Assembly (NCBI GenBank): GCA_037447605.1
Contig: CM074808.1
Coordinates: 3,040,316 to 3,104,315 of the forward strand
Length of the DNA stretch: 64,000 bases
Origin: Zygnema circumcarinatum
Taxonomy: Eukaryota; Streptophyta; Zygnematophyceae; Zygnematales; Zygnemataceae
Direction: 5' to 3'
Of the stretch, positions 1 to 10,507 are shown piece after piece. Numbering within the stretch: position 1 is the first letter of the stretch; each line of letters begins with the position of its first letter. Under the pieces are notes generated by a model. That model saw only the letters and a list, made by a program, of their open reading frames with translations. It was not told where the DNA came from and searched no databases. The position numbers and the translations under genes are program-made.

Positions 1-600
1 ACAATTATTGCCCATTCAATGTCCTCGATGCCAATGTCACTCCCAAACCGAACTTTAAGCACGTCCAATATGAAATCTTTTAACTGCGCCAAGTAGTCAG
101 TGGTGGCTTTCTGAGGGGAAAGACCAGCCGGGAGACGCTGACGCCACTCTTCAATCATTTCAGAAGTGTCTTGACTTTCAAGAGGCAGCTTGAACATTTC
201 GACCAGGCGTCCTGCAGCTGCCGTCTGCAAAGGCTCATCACTGCCTGTAGCATTTGGGTCACAGAAGGGACGGCCCCTGTTGCCTAAACTTTGAATGCCT
301 TTAACTGCCGAACGTTCTGCATTTGGAACTGACCTATCGACAGCTTCAAAATACCGTTTGACTGCCGGCCAACCCCAATCCTCCAGCTTTAGCTGCCCAT
401 CTGCGGTATGGGAATACCACAGACTGGTGCTGGTCTTCCAGTACGTTTTCCCGTTTACTGCCACCTCGTCTGGCCATCCTGAGTACATCAACTTCTCACC
501 AGGATTTTCCTTGTGGACATATGCGAACCCTGAATACGTGGTCCCGAAATAAATACTCACGATTATTCTCGGCTCAAGAAGAGAGGGCTGCCATTGCCTG
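1..600 (-). pseudogene. Partial duplicate of HSP70-like (HSPA12-type) first exon, runs off left edge
   Basis: This stretch is nearly identical to about 8335-8930, the 5' part of the intact HSP70-like gene. It reads on the minus strand and continues past the left edge. Two differences matter. The codon at 549-551 is TAT instead of GAT, so the invariant Asp of the phosphate-1 motif (IDFGTTYSG) becomes Tyr. Beyond about 590 the similarity stops, and the start-codon region of the parent (ATG at 8940) is absent. A copy without its start and with a broken ATP-binding motif is most likely a duplicated gene fragment. A diverged gene with another upstream exon is not excluded, because the 3' part lies outside the window. 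Confidence 0.75.
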
Positions 601-1105
601 AGGGCTGCCGAGAGCCGCGTAGCTGCTGCAGCTCCCAGTATGGCTTGAGAAGTAGTATCATCGTGCTGATGACGTTTCCCTTCCTCATCAATCCAATGTA
701 CAGATGGCCCGATGTGGGAGATCTATATTCCATACAGATCCACACAAACATTTACAGGACATTGCAGGAGAAATTCACAAAAAAATAACAGGAGGTGACG
801 CTAGCAACTATTGGTAGTCTCCAATATCTTTAGACGACGTGAAGTATGAACCGCATGAATGGCTTTAATATGATTTCGGTGTCATCTTTTGAAAGCATTC
901 AGTTCAACAAATGTACCACTGACGCATAGACAACTAAGATATCCTGGAGATGTCGAGAAGACGTGTACTTCCTAGGAAAACGACGACGAGGACTTGGACT
1001 TGGACTTGACAAGGATACAGTTTTTGCATGCTGCTATACAAAAGGATGAGGAGAGTGCTCCCTTGAGGGACTTCTAGTGATCCGGAAATAAGGATATGGA
1101 CGAGC
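601..1105. other. Gene-free junction between two duplicated blocks
   Basis: No coding exon is recognised. From about 930 the sequence begins to resemble 4720 onward, the intron side of the WWE exon in the other copy. The stretch 600-930 matches neither duplicate, so the HSP70-derived and WWE-derived blocks meet here. Confidence 0.5.
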
Positions 1106-1420
1106 TCAACATACCCTTGGCTGGACTGGTGTCACTCCAACTGCTAGGAACTGCGAACTCTGTGCGTTAACAATCTTGATCTCCCTTGTGTACCCACTTT
1201 CGCAATTTTTCTGCTTCAGAGTTTGCACATTCGCGATATAGGGCGCTCCATGGGGATGAACGCGAGATACAATCTTGCCAAGGATTACCCTGGGCAAACC
1301 TTGGGTAATAGCTGCCCTCAGCAGATTCTCCTCATCTGCAGTGTACTGGCGCCACTTGGCATCGTCTCGCCACCATATCCCTGGCTGTGTCGGATCTGCA
1401 CATGGCGATGTTATGCACAT
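1106..1420 (-). pseudogene. Orphan WWE-domain exon (duplicate of the exon at 4888-5193)
   Basis: The frame starts MCITSPCADPTQPGIWWRDD and runs about 100 residues. It has the WWE pattern: Trp-Trp-Arg near the start, KWRQY, a helix, then GAPYIANVQTLKQKN and a closing basic strand. The exon at 4888-5193 is very similar, and both have the same apparent splice donor after CCAAGG (GTATGTTGAG). WWE domains bind iso-ADP-ribose or poly(ADP-ribose) and often sit beside PARP or ubiquitin-ligase domains. No second WWE or PARP exon follows downstream (lower coordinates), where the HSP70 fragment lies. It is therefore probably a truncated copy, or a one-domain protein ending GVTPVQPRVC. Coding potential itself looks intact. 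Confidence 0.65.
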
Positions 1421-2122
1421 GATGTGAAATCCCTGTGAAAAGGTTTGATTTCAGCCTTCGCTTCCACAAGGAAGCTGGTAGTGCCACTCAATGGGCCTGT
1501 TTCAGATGGGCCAAAATTCTTTGAGCGCAAATGATATATTTTAAATCGAGACAGTTGCTAACTAACTCGTTATCTCTTCTGCAGAAAGCAACTCTCTCAA
1601 AGTACACTGGGATCTCACGACGACGCTTGACAGTGTCAAAAGGCAGGTCGAGCCATGCAGCACTGAAGGGGTTGCCCCTCGACTTTCATTCTGTAAATGT
1701 TTTCAATTTCCTCTCCATGCGTTGGACGGGTGGCAATGCAGAGAAGTGTCCTCAAAAGCCGAGAGTCCACGGCCCTGCATGGCCCTGCATGCCGCCAGGG
1801 AGGCATTTATCGTCGCCTCAAGGTGAAGGCAAACATTTACATTTATATTTCTGCGGCAAAGCTTGTCCTCGCTCTGCCTACGCGTTCAGAACAGCGAACA
1901 CGCGCACAGTTTAACGATCGCAGCCGCCATAGAAACGGCACCTGTTCGGTGTTTCGGTGTCCCGACCGTGCTTGTTGAACGGCGCGTGAAGTGGCACTGC
2001 CGAGCGAGCACGCCAGTTCGCAGTTTAGGGTTGACGTGTCACTGCGCGCTTGTTTCGGTTCCTGTAAGGACCATGTGACGTGTCAGGAGGACTCAAGAGG
2101 TTGTCAAGGCTGTACGGCTTTG

Positions 2123-2415
2123 ATCGACCCACCGTTGGTTCGCCAACCATTGGACAACCATTTAGATTGCGCTGCCAACCATTGCATACAATGAATGCTG
2201 CGCAGCCGATCGAATGATTGGCAACCATTGGCATGTGATGGTTGCCACCATGCGCAATGTTGACTCGGTCCTATGGCAATGTTGCGAACATGGGAATGGT
2301 AGGCAACCATTGAATTGCAATGATTTCAACCATTGTAAAGTTTGGCTGGGTCGCCATCCAATGGTTGTCATCATTGGAATAAAGGACAACAGTTTTTCCG
2401 ACCATTGGCAACGGT
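2123..2415. repeat. CAACCATTG-rich insertion, candidate small TIR element
   Basis: The octamer AACCATTG or its reverse complement recurs many times in about 290 bp. The edges carry opposed CCGTTGG/CCATTGG-like words (near 2131 and 2401-2413). The segment has no counterpart in the second copy of the duplicated block, so it may be an insertion. I could not define a clean target-site duplication. Confidence 0.35.
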
Positions 2416-2889
2416 TTGCTACTACTCAAGTGGTTCGATCCAATGCTCCGACCTCTGCAGGTCTGTCAAGGTCAAGGTTTTTCCTGCTTTCCAATTTTTA
2501 CACTCTGTTGCAATGCCGACAGCTTCCGCTTCAAAACACCCAAGCCACACACTTCAAAGCAATGTCGAGCAAGAAATTTTCAGCAAATTGCAGTCCACAT
2601 TTCCTACGATAGCAGGTACAAGGACGACGGGAAGGAGAGAGAAACACGCGTGCATCGAACTTTGAGAGAAATTCCAATGACGTGTCCATCATCACAAAAG
2701 ACTCCAAACCGCAAAAAAGTTGAGCCTCTCTCCAGCCTTCTTGCACCCTTCTATGGCGCCCGCTCTACCACACCCCCTCAGCCAAGTCTTGCAAAGTGAG
2801 ACGGATAGGAACCCTCCGTGCAGACCTTCGCCCACGCCCAGCGATGAGGCCACTGCCCATCACTACCGCTCCTTCATATTTACAAAGGG

Positions 2890-2922
2890 GGGAAACTGTG
2901 ACTGTGACTGTGACTGTGACTT
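2890..2922. repeat. (GTGACT)n microsatellite, about 5 units
   Basis: A short hexanucleotide run of GTGACT lies just 3' of the PARP-like exon's stop codon. Confidence 0.8.
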
Positions 2923-2937
2923 CACGGGAATACGCCG

Positions 2938-5193
2938 CTATCCACGATATGCGCGCCGTCGTTTGCTTGGACGAGCCGCAATGCTTGGACAATACTGACT
3001 GCTGACCACGATTTCGAAAATTGAGAGTTGGCACTCCGGTCGCCTATGCACGAGGTAGTTGGGATTATCTTGAAGGATATTTTCTGCAGTCGTAATGACC
3101 ACAAAAAGCAACATCTTGAATTCCACGCTCGCTTCAGGCGTGCAGTACTGCTTGCTGACCTCAGCAGTTTTCCCAAACCAATCGCCGTCCATGTTCGCGC
3201 GACGCTTCATTGGGTCCATGCCCTCTTTGAGGATGGGGTCGATGTTGACCTCCGCCGTTCCATGGAACACGAATTTGAACAGTCCTTCCCTCTCTTCAAA
3301 TGTATTCCCCGTCCACATACCTGCGTCAACGTGATCATGATAAGAAACCAAGAGAAATTACAGATAGCATGCAAAGGCGAGCACTGGAGGACCAACATGG
3401 GGGGGGGGTTGGGGGGACTTGGCCCTCCCTCAGATATTGAAAAGTAGTCAGCCACTGATCGCCTTTGAAGGTTGAATGGTAGAAACACACTCGAATTTCA
3501 GTTTCCTTTTACCCAACTCATTGGTCAGCCCCCCCCCAAACTAGAATCCTTGATCCGCCTCTGAAGACGAGCAGTCTTTCCTGAACGCAAGATTGCTTTG
3601 GTTTCAGGAATACTCAACTCTTCCTCTGAACAGTACGGTCAAGCTGCTCCATCGAGTCGACAAATCGCTCGTATACAAAACTGTCACGATGAAGATAGGG
3701 GCTTTTCCTCTTTCTTTCAAAGGAGCAGCGTCCCAGTTTTCCCATTGCCAGAGACTGCACGTATGCATCGTCGCACATCGCCTCAAGGCAGGCATAGAGC
3801 AGCTGCAGACAGTTGCAGGTCAAGCGTCCGAAGTCAAGTGGTCACCATGCATCACAAAAATTCAGTATAGAAACTGTTTGAGGAAAAAAAATGGAAAAGA
3901 TTGCTACAGAAGGCGTCCAATCTGCACATCATTCCCTCAAGATTCTTCTGTCTTGACGGAAGACGAAGTGGAATGGTTTCAGTATGAATCAGACATGCAT
4001 GGATCTGTACATGTTTCGATGCTTCTGGTGGATAATGATCCAGCCCTTGAAATTGTACGTGCTACAGGGGGCATTCGTGCCTTAAAGAAAATCTGGTGGA
4101 TGAAGCAAACTTCAACCCATCGACGAAAAAAGCCTTGACCAGTTTCCATTTTGCAAAAAACACACTTCTATGCAATTTCTCAAATGTCCATTCGATGAAG
4201 ATAGCAAACGATAGAACATCTCCTTTCCCAGAATTCATCCCAGTCATGCCAACTCTAAAAATCCTTTGTTCTGCTGAAAAAGATTGCCAGCTACCTGTCG
4301 CTTGGAGGCGGAGGACGCGCCGGCAGCGAGCTGAAGGAAGGAGCGAGGAGTGCGGGGGAAGTGAATCACTATGTCTCGTTCTCGTCCTGATTCAAGGTTT
4401 TGCTGCTTCATTCGCTTCAAGTTGATGAGGTAGGATTGTTCGGATATCTCGCAAATGAGCGCGTGCTGCCTGGACCTTGCAGCATCCAAGATGGCGCCTG
4501 CAGTGCTTGGATCGTATTCATGGAGAGTTCCCGAATTACTGCGCCAATGGACAGTTGGTCCCAGCTCTCGATTCGTTTCGGGCTGGAAAGGAGACTGCGT
4601 TCAGACATGGCATCACATCGAAACACATCGTAAGAATGTGAGAAAAAACAGCTACCAGCGATGTTCTTCACAGTACACGAGTTCAAAATAATGCTTAATG
4701 TCTATGGTCTGTATGCTCTATGCACTAAGATATGATCGCGATGACAAAATGACGAGTACTTCCGAAGAAAAGTTGGGGTTGACGAGGATACAGTTTTTGC
4801 ATGCTGCTATAAAAAATAATGAGGAGAGTGCTTCCTTGAGGGACTTCTGGTGATCCGAAAATAAGAATATGAACGAGCTCAACATACCCTTGGCTGGACT
4901 GGTGTCACTCCAACTGCTAGGAACTGCGAACTCTGTGCGTTAACAATCTTGATCTGCCTTGTGTACCCACTTTCGACATTTGTCTGCTTCAGAGTTTGCA
5001 TATTCGCGATATAGGGCGCTCCATGGGGGTGAACTTGAGATACAATCGTGCCAAGGTCGACAGTTTGCAAACCTTGGGTAACAGCTGCCCTCAGCATATT
5101 TTCCTGAGCTGCAGTGTACTGGCGCCACTTGGCATCGTCTCGCCACCATATGCCTGGCTGTGTCGGATCTGCACATGGCAAGGTTATGCACAT
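2938..5193 (-). CDS. WWE-WWE-PARP-like protein (multi-exon, middle exons unresolved)
   Basis: Three exons are clear on the minus strand. Exon A (5193-4888) starts MCITLPCADPTQPGIWWRDD and encodes a WWE domain. Exon B (4582-4295) joins in phase 0 after a TTTCCAG acceptor and encodes a second WWE domain with VHWRSNSG, HEYDPSTAGAILDAARSRQH and YLINLKRMKQQNLESGRERD. The last exon (3320-2938) encodes a PARP-catalytic-like fold: FVFHGTAEVNIDPILKEGMD, GDWFGKTAEVSKQYC and NYLVHRRPE. Aligned to human PARP1, the catalytic His is kept, the Tyr of GxYFA is Trp, and the Glu (E988) position is Asn. I infer that poly(ADP-ribose) synthesis is unlikely; plant RCD1/SRO proteins are also WWE-PARP proteins with a degenerate triad. 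At least one exon is missing from my model between 4295 and 3320; candidates include 3796-3610 (helical, LLYACLEAMCDDAYVQSLAM). Start choice rests on the first Met before the WWE fold and its conservation in the copy at 1420. Confidence 0.65.
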
Positions 5194-5211
5194 GATGTGA
5201 AATCCCCGTGA

Positions 5212-6914
5212 GACGGTTTGAGTTCAGCCTTCGTTTTCCTCAAGGAAGCCGGTAGTGCCACTCAATGGGCCTGTTCCAGATGCGGCAAAATTCGTTGAGC
5301 GCAAATGATGTATTCCAAATCGAGACAGTCGCGAACTAGCTCGTTATCTCGTCTGCAGAAAGCAACTCGCAAATCAGGTGACTGGGATCTTACGACGACG
5401 CTTGACAGTGTCAAAAGGCAGGGCGAGCCTTCCAGCACTGGAGGGGTTGCCCCTCGACTTTCATCCTGTATTGTTTTCAACTCCTCCCTGCGTTGGACGC
5501 GTGGCAATGCACAGAAGTGCCCCTCCCCGTCATGGCGGCTTGTCTCCATGGCGGCCGCGTGGCCCTGCATGCGCCCAGCGAGGCCGGCCTCCTCACAAGA
5601 TTTTTTCTCCGCTAAAAATTTACATTTCTGCAGTCAGCATATTCTCCAGGAGAGGACATCGGCATCAGCGCAGAGCTCAACGCTCGCAGCCCCCATGGAA
5701 TCGAGTTCCTGTTCGGCGTCTCCATGGTGTACCCCTCCCTCTGGTTAAAACGAAAGCGCGAAGTGGCAGTGTCGAGGAGGAGCTCACGCACCGCTCTACG
5801 TCCTCCATGATGTTGTTTGCCGACTTTCAGCATTCCTCTCAATTGGCATCATCCTCATAGTTTTTATTGCTGGAACTAAAATGGGCAGCGAAAGGAGTTG
5901 AACCAACAGACGATGTGATCTGCTCAGCAACGAAACAATGCACACCTAAACAAACACAAGTGAAAGCGTTGGCTCAACTGAAGTCCACATGTCCTACGAT
6001 TGCCGATAGAAGTAAGGCGGAAAAGAGAGAGAAGCAAGCGTGCGATGCACTTACAGAGAAATTATAGTGCCCTCCCCTTGCAGCGGAGAAGTTAGTGACC
6101 ATGCAAATTTCTTGTGATGTAAATGGAAAAGAGAGGAATCCATTTGCTTCCGAATGATCACTCCTAAGAGCATAGAAATGGGAAACTTAAAAAAGGGAAT
6201 GTTTGGGCAAAGACCATTTCAAAGACCCAATTCCTAGTCTTTAGTCCAAAAAAAAATGTCGGGGCATGGCGAAAAATCCTCGTTCTGGGAACTGAGGTGT
6301 GCTGAAATCATTCCAAGCTTTGGCAGGGTTTTCCCACAATCGCTTCCACGCATTGCTGCAGGCGCAGCTTCAAGCAGAGGTAAGGACCAATGTTGGGACT
6401 AAAGCGGGGCTTGGGAAGCTGAAAACTTGGGATGTGAAGAAGGATGTGAAGAAGAATGAAAAGGGTCGAAAAATCTAAAACATCGGCAAAAGTAAACAGA
6501 TAATCTGCATGCATGCATGCAGAGATCAGTGCACAGCAGTAAAATGGACTAGTTCACACAATGGCCATCGTGGGGATGCAGACGTTCGATTGGATATGAC
6601 GAGATTAAAGAGTAATCACGTGGGGTTGTGCTCATAATCGACACCCACCGAGCTCAACAAATCGAAAATCAGAGACCACAAAGCTAGAAGTCAGAATCAG
6701 AAATCACACATCCTTTTAAGCATGCATTCAACAATTAGATGAAAAAACAGACATAAAAACACCACACATAGATTCAGGCATTCAACAATCAGATCAGAAG
6801 CTAACTCGCACACTCATCCATACATCCAACTCCGACAGCCGTATCGTTTCATTAGTCTCCTAAAAAAAAAAACTATGCAATCCTATGTACAAGAGCTTTT
6901 TTCTGCGCATCTCG
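5212..6914. other. Promoter side of the WWE-PARP gene and gene-free spacer
   Basis: The part 5212-5780 is the conserved 5' flank shared with 1421-2000 and probably holds the promoter of the minus-strand WWE-PARP gene. The piece 5925-6062 is a diverged match to about 2510-2670. From 6063 to 6914 I see no gene. This AT-richer stretch includes the 3' flank of the HSP70-like gene. Confidence 0.5.
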
Positions 6915-8940
6915 TCAAGCGACCTCGTAGAGAAAAGTAACAGGAACCATCTGCGCCTCTCCCCCTCCAGAGTCCACTGCCTTCGCTTTCAGTTCAATCA
7001 AGCTCCGGCCAAAGAACATTGTAACTTCGACGGAGCGATCAAGCCCAAGCCTTGTGTCTGGAATATCTAGGATGAAGTGCCCTTCACGCGTCACACCAGG
7101 CTCGTCGACGTAACTCGATTCACAAACTGTACTAAAAAGCTCAACTAATGCAGTCGTCTGCTGCTCATACGCAGGGTAGACAACGTGCCTGACGCTTTTA
7201 TCTACCTCAATTCTCTCATTCCTTTTCACGAATGACAAGAACACATCATCGCACAGCGAGAAAGATCCACTGTCCAGAACTATCTTCTTGGAGGCCGGAT
7301 CTAAAGCTGTGAACGGCCTCACAATAGCGATGCCGTAGGTCTTTCGGGAAATTCGGGATGTCACTTGGTATTCAGGCTCAGTCACCAAGGAAAGTCCTCC
7401 TAAGCAAACCGCACTCCCTGGATTCTTCGGGAAAATGATTCTCTCGTCTTTAAACTTTGACTTGATTCGATGTTGGAGATATGGCGACTCAGAAAATCCT
7501 CCTACCACAAAGATGACTTTACATGCAGGTAGTTGGTGCAGCTGTGCCTCGATCAGGTCGAGGATTTCATCTACGACCGGATCAAACAGGCCCTTCACGT
7601 CGTCTGAGGAGAGAAGCAGCTCATCATAACTTCCTGTGTCAATGCCGTTCATTTTGTCGTGGTCCTCCCATGCACGTGCCAAAGTAGCATTCACTTCCAA
7701 TATGTGATCCTGAAGATTGTCAATACTGCAAGAAAAGAAATGGAAAAATGGCTCGAGGATCAGAAAATTGATACCCCCACTTTCCCTGCAAGCATCTGCC
7801 TGGAAACCCATACTAGACAACCTTTTCCAATAATATCCAGTAGAGCTCTGCAAGTTCTGCAAGCATTCACTGGTGCAAGTGGTCGGCTAAAAAAAAATAC
7901 CTGAAAATGAACTTTGCCTTTTGAAACTCCTTTAAGATGTTTTGTGCAACCCACGGGTGGCGCTTCCTTAACTCGCGAAAGCATCCAATCCTATTCTCCA
8001 AAAGTCCCATGAAGTTCTTGTCGACCGCGCCTCCTCCACAATAACCTCCTGAACTCCTCAAAACCTCTTCTACTCTTCCCGTCCTATTCGTCTGAACCAC
8101 AATATCAACCGTCCCCCCTCCCGCATCAACGACCATGAAGGGGTCGCCATCTTTCAACTCGAGGGACTCGCCATTCTTTTGGCAGTAGACAGAGGCTGCC
8201 TCTGGTTCCAGAAGTATGTGAAAGGGATGCGGGCTTCCAGCACTGTCCGGTTGTCCTGGAATTCGTACAAGGCCTGCATTCTGAGCGATGGACCTCATCT
8301 CTTGCTTTGTACGATCATTCCAAATAATTGGCACAGTTATTGCCCATTCAATGTCCTCGATGCCGATGTGAATCCCAAACCGGACTTTAAGCACGTCCAA
8401 TATGAAACCTTTTAACTGCGCCAAGTAGTCAGTGGTGGCTTTCTGAGGAGAAATACCAGCCGGGAGACGCTGACGCCACTCTTCAATCATTTCAGAAGTG
8501 TCTTGACTTTCAAGAGGCAGCTTGAACATCTCGATCAGGCGACCTGCAGCTGCCGTCTGCAAAGGCTCATCACTGCCTGTAGCATTTGGGTCACAGAAGG
8601 GACGGCCCCTGTTGCCTAAACTTTGAATGCCTTTAACTGCCGAACGTTCTGCATTTGGAACTGACCTATCGACAGCTTCAAAATACCGTTTGACTGCCGG
8701 CCAACCCCAATCCTCCAGCTTTAGCTGCCCATCTGCGGTATGGGAATACCACAGACTGGTGCTGGTCTTCCAGTACGTTTTCCCGTTTACTGCCACCTCG
8801 TCTGGCCATCCCGAGTACATCAACTTCTCACCAGGATTTTCCTTGTGGACATATGCGAACCCTGAATACGTCGTCCCGAAATCAATACTCACGATTATTC
8901 TCGGCTCAAGAAGAGAGGGCTGCCGTTGCCCGTCCGCCAT
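6915..8940 (-). CDS. HSP70-superfamily protein, HSPA12-like, two exons
   Basis: Exon 1 is 8940-7901 and exon 2 is 7725-6915. The junction (CAG|GTATTT ... TTGCAG|TATTG) joins in phase 2 and gives 616 residues. The actin/HSP70 ATPase fold is visible: phosphate-1 SIDFGTTYSGFAYV at about residue 18, phosphate-2 MVVDAGGGTVDIVV near 270, and the adenosine motif VIFVVGGFSESPYL in exon 2. Sequence between the motifs departs from canonical HSP70, and there is no EEVD tail. This fits the divergent HSPA12-type group of cytosolic HSP70-like proteins, whose substrates are poorly known. Start: the first Met, ten-odd residues before phosphate-1, immediately after a GC-rich flank. A near-identical fragment of exon 1 sits at 1-600. 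The C-terminal region is shorter than a full substrate-binding domain. Confidence 0.88.
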
Positions 8941-9400
8941 GGCTGAGGTCTGAAAGCTATGCGGCGTGAGCTCGAGCGGGCAAGAAGGTCAGCGGCCTTG
9001 CAGGAGGGAGAGTCTCGCAGGGCCAAAGAGAGCTCGCCGCCGCCTCTTTGTGCCAAGGCTCGGCCGGCGACGCCTTCGACTCGGCGATGGCTTCCGAGGC
9101 AAGCGATGGCCGTGATTGGGTGGTGGAGTCGCAGAGGGACGATCCTGGAGGAGGATGGACGGCTGCGATTGCGCCTGTTGGGATCGGAAGGCTGTGTGGG
9201 GCTTTCTGCTTCGGCGGTTTCCACCGAGAGAGCTGGAGGGGCCTCATGCCGCGGTTTGGGCAGTCCTGCGTTGTCGCGCATGCCGGGCAGGACGTGGTTG
9301 CTTTTTGACCCGCCGAGAAAATTGAGGCACGCCTTCAAGAGGGTTTTTAAGGAATGTTCATATTGTTTTCAGGGCAGTCAGTTTGAAATAATTTTCTCTG
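8941..9400 (-). promoter_or_regulatory. GC-rich upstream region of the HSP70-like gene
   Basis: A GC-rich stretch lies between the HSP70-like start codon and the WWE gene downstream. I see no convincing TATA box or heat-shock-element array. Long overlapping open frames on both strands here are what GC-rich sequence produces by chance. Confidence 0.35.
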
Positions 9401-9414
9401 ACACCACTCATCGG

Positions 9415-9530
9415 TTTGGGAGGAGGGATCCTCTGCGACCAGTGGTTCCTCGTGGTTCCCCATGAGGCTGATGTTGTCCATGTACATTTGATGGCATCAT
9501 CGCCGTCGCGAGATCAATGCGCCATCCATC
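9415..9530. repeat. Dispersed repeat B, copy 1
   Basis: About 110 bp resemble 33305-33410. The most conserved words are GATGTTGTCCATG and TTGATGGCATCATCGCC followed by GAGATCAATG. The 3' part also shares ATCGCC-TCG-GAG--CAATG words with repeat family A at 29330-29390 and 49940-49985. Confidence 0.6.
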
Positions 9531-9845
9531 AGTTTGGTCGAATTGGTAAGCGAGCAAGCGACCCGGTATTGTTGACAAATGTTGCGAGCAGCAATGTCAG
9601 ACGGCTGCCCGAAAAATAACATGTACAAATTACATTTTTGGGGTTTCTAAAATGTTGGCCCGGCGGGCCGGGGCAGCTCCCGCTGTCCAACTGCACATTC
9701 TGCAGAGCCTTGCGCATGCATGCATGCACGCGCGTAAGATGGGATCGGTTTGATGTTTCGGGAAGAGCCCCGGCCGAGCGACATGCGCGGCAAGCTTGGA
9801 GCAGCAATGAGCGCCTGAAGGCAGCTGGAGAGCAGTTTGGGTAGG

Positions 9846-9852
9846 TATAAAG
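9846..9852 (+). promoter_or_regulatory. Candidate TATA box (TATAAAG)
   Basis: TATAAAG lies 103 bp upstream of the ATG of the small WWE gene, in a purine-rich leader. This spacing fits a transcription start near 9875-9885. Confidence 0.55.
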
Positions 9853-9954
9853 GGGAGCAGGAGGCATTGCAGAGACGTAGACGAAGCAACAGAAGCTGAA
9901 AGAAAGAAAATCAGAAAGAAGGTATTTTCTTGGTGGTTCTAAGAACTCTATAAC

Positions 9955-10507
9955 ATGTGCTATACGTTTTATCCTTGCAAAGAACCAGTTCAAGTGGGAG
10001 TCTATTGGAGAGGAAGTCGTCACTGGCATATGTACGACATTTCAGCATGCAAAGCCATTCTGCAGGGTCTACTCGCAGGAAAAAATGAAGTGCCCATAGG
10101 AAACATCAAGAGCACCGTCTATCCAGATGGTGCTCCGTACTACGTGAATTTGAAGGAATTAAACCAGTACAACGAGCTTTCTGGTCAAGCGAGAAAGGTC
10201 CTTATAGTTTACGATGCGGAAGTCACAGCAGCGACAAAGTGAGTGCGAAATTCAACCAAATTATAGAAGCGCTTTTTCCAAGAGATTCGTTTCTGTATGA
10301 CTGCGTAAGGCTGTCAAGGTCAAATGCGTCTGCAAGTCATAAGCTAATTTAGATGGATTCAGGAACTTGAAGTTCTATAAGCATGGCTGCATCAAGAAAA
10401 CCCGAAGCTGCGTCGAGTTTTTGAATGAGAATTTTAAAAAAATTGTTTGGACGATGAGCTACTATGAGGGAATGGACCGTTTGCTTCTCTTTGACAAGCA
10501 GGTTTAG
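9955..10507 (+). CDS. Small WWE-domain protein, two exons
   Basis: Exon 1 (9955-10238) encodes MCYTFYPCKEPVQVGVYWRG, then HWHMYDISACKAILQGLLAG and GAPYYVNLKELNQYN, followed by a basic strand. This is a WWE fold clearly related to the exons at 1106-1420 and 4888-5193: the same MC-x-T start, PC-x-(D/E)P-x-Q lead-in and GAPY motif. Exon 2 (10363-10507) joins through ACAAA|GTGAGT and TTCAG|GAAC in frame and adds NLKFYKHGCIKKTRSCVEFL and an aromatic tail. It ends DKQV, giving 142 residues in all. The last codons (CAG|GTTTAG) could instead be a splice donor, but I found no PARP-like exon downstream. WWE domains bind ADP-ribose polymers, so a reader or adaptor role is inferred. A TATA box lies upstream. 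Confidence 0.7.

Larger units (their letters stand above)
930..2670. repeat. Duplicated block (copy 1), partner at about 4720-6065
   Basis: Similarity to the second copy covers the WWE exon, its 3' flanking intron (about 1000-1100 versus 4775-4865), its 5' flank (1421-2000 versus 5212-5780) and a distal piece (about 2510-2670 versus 5925-6062). Between the last two pieces copy 1 carries extra sequence at about 2120-2415 that is rich in the motif CAACCATTG and its complement. The promoter and first exon of a WWE gene were thus duplicated in direct orientation and have since diverged. Confidence 0.6.

Noticed and set aside
295-552. 85-codon plus-strand frame and its copy at 8627-8953
   Set aside because: It is antisense to the HSP70 exon, whose ATPase motifs prove the minus strand is coding.
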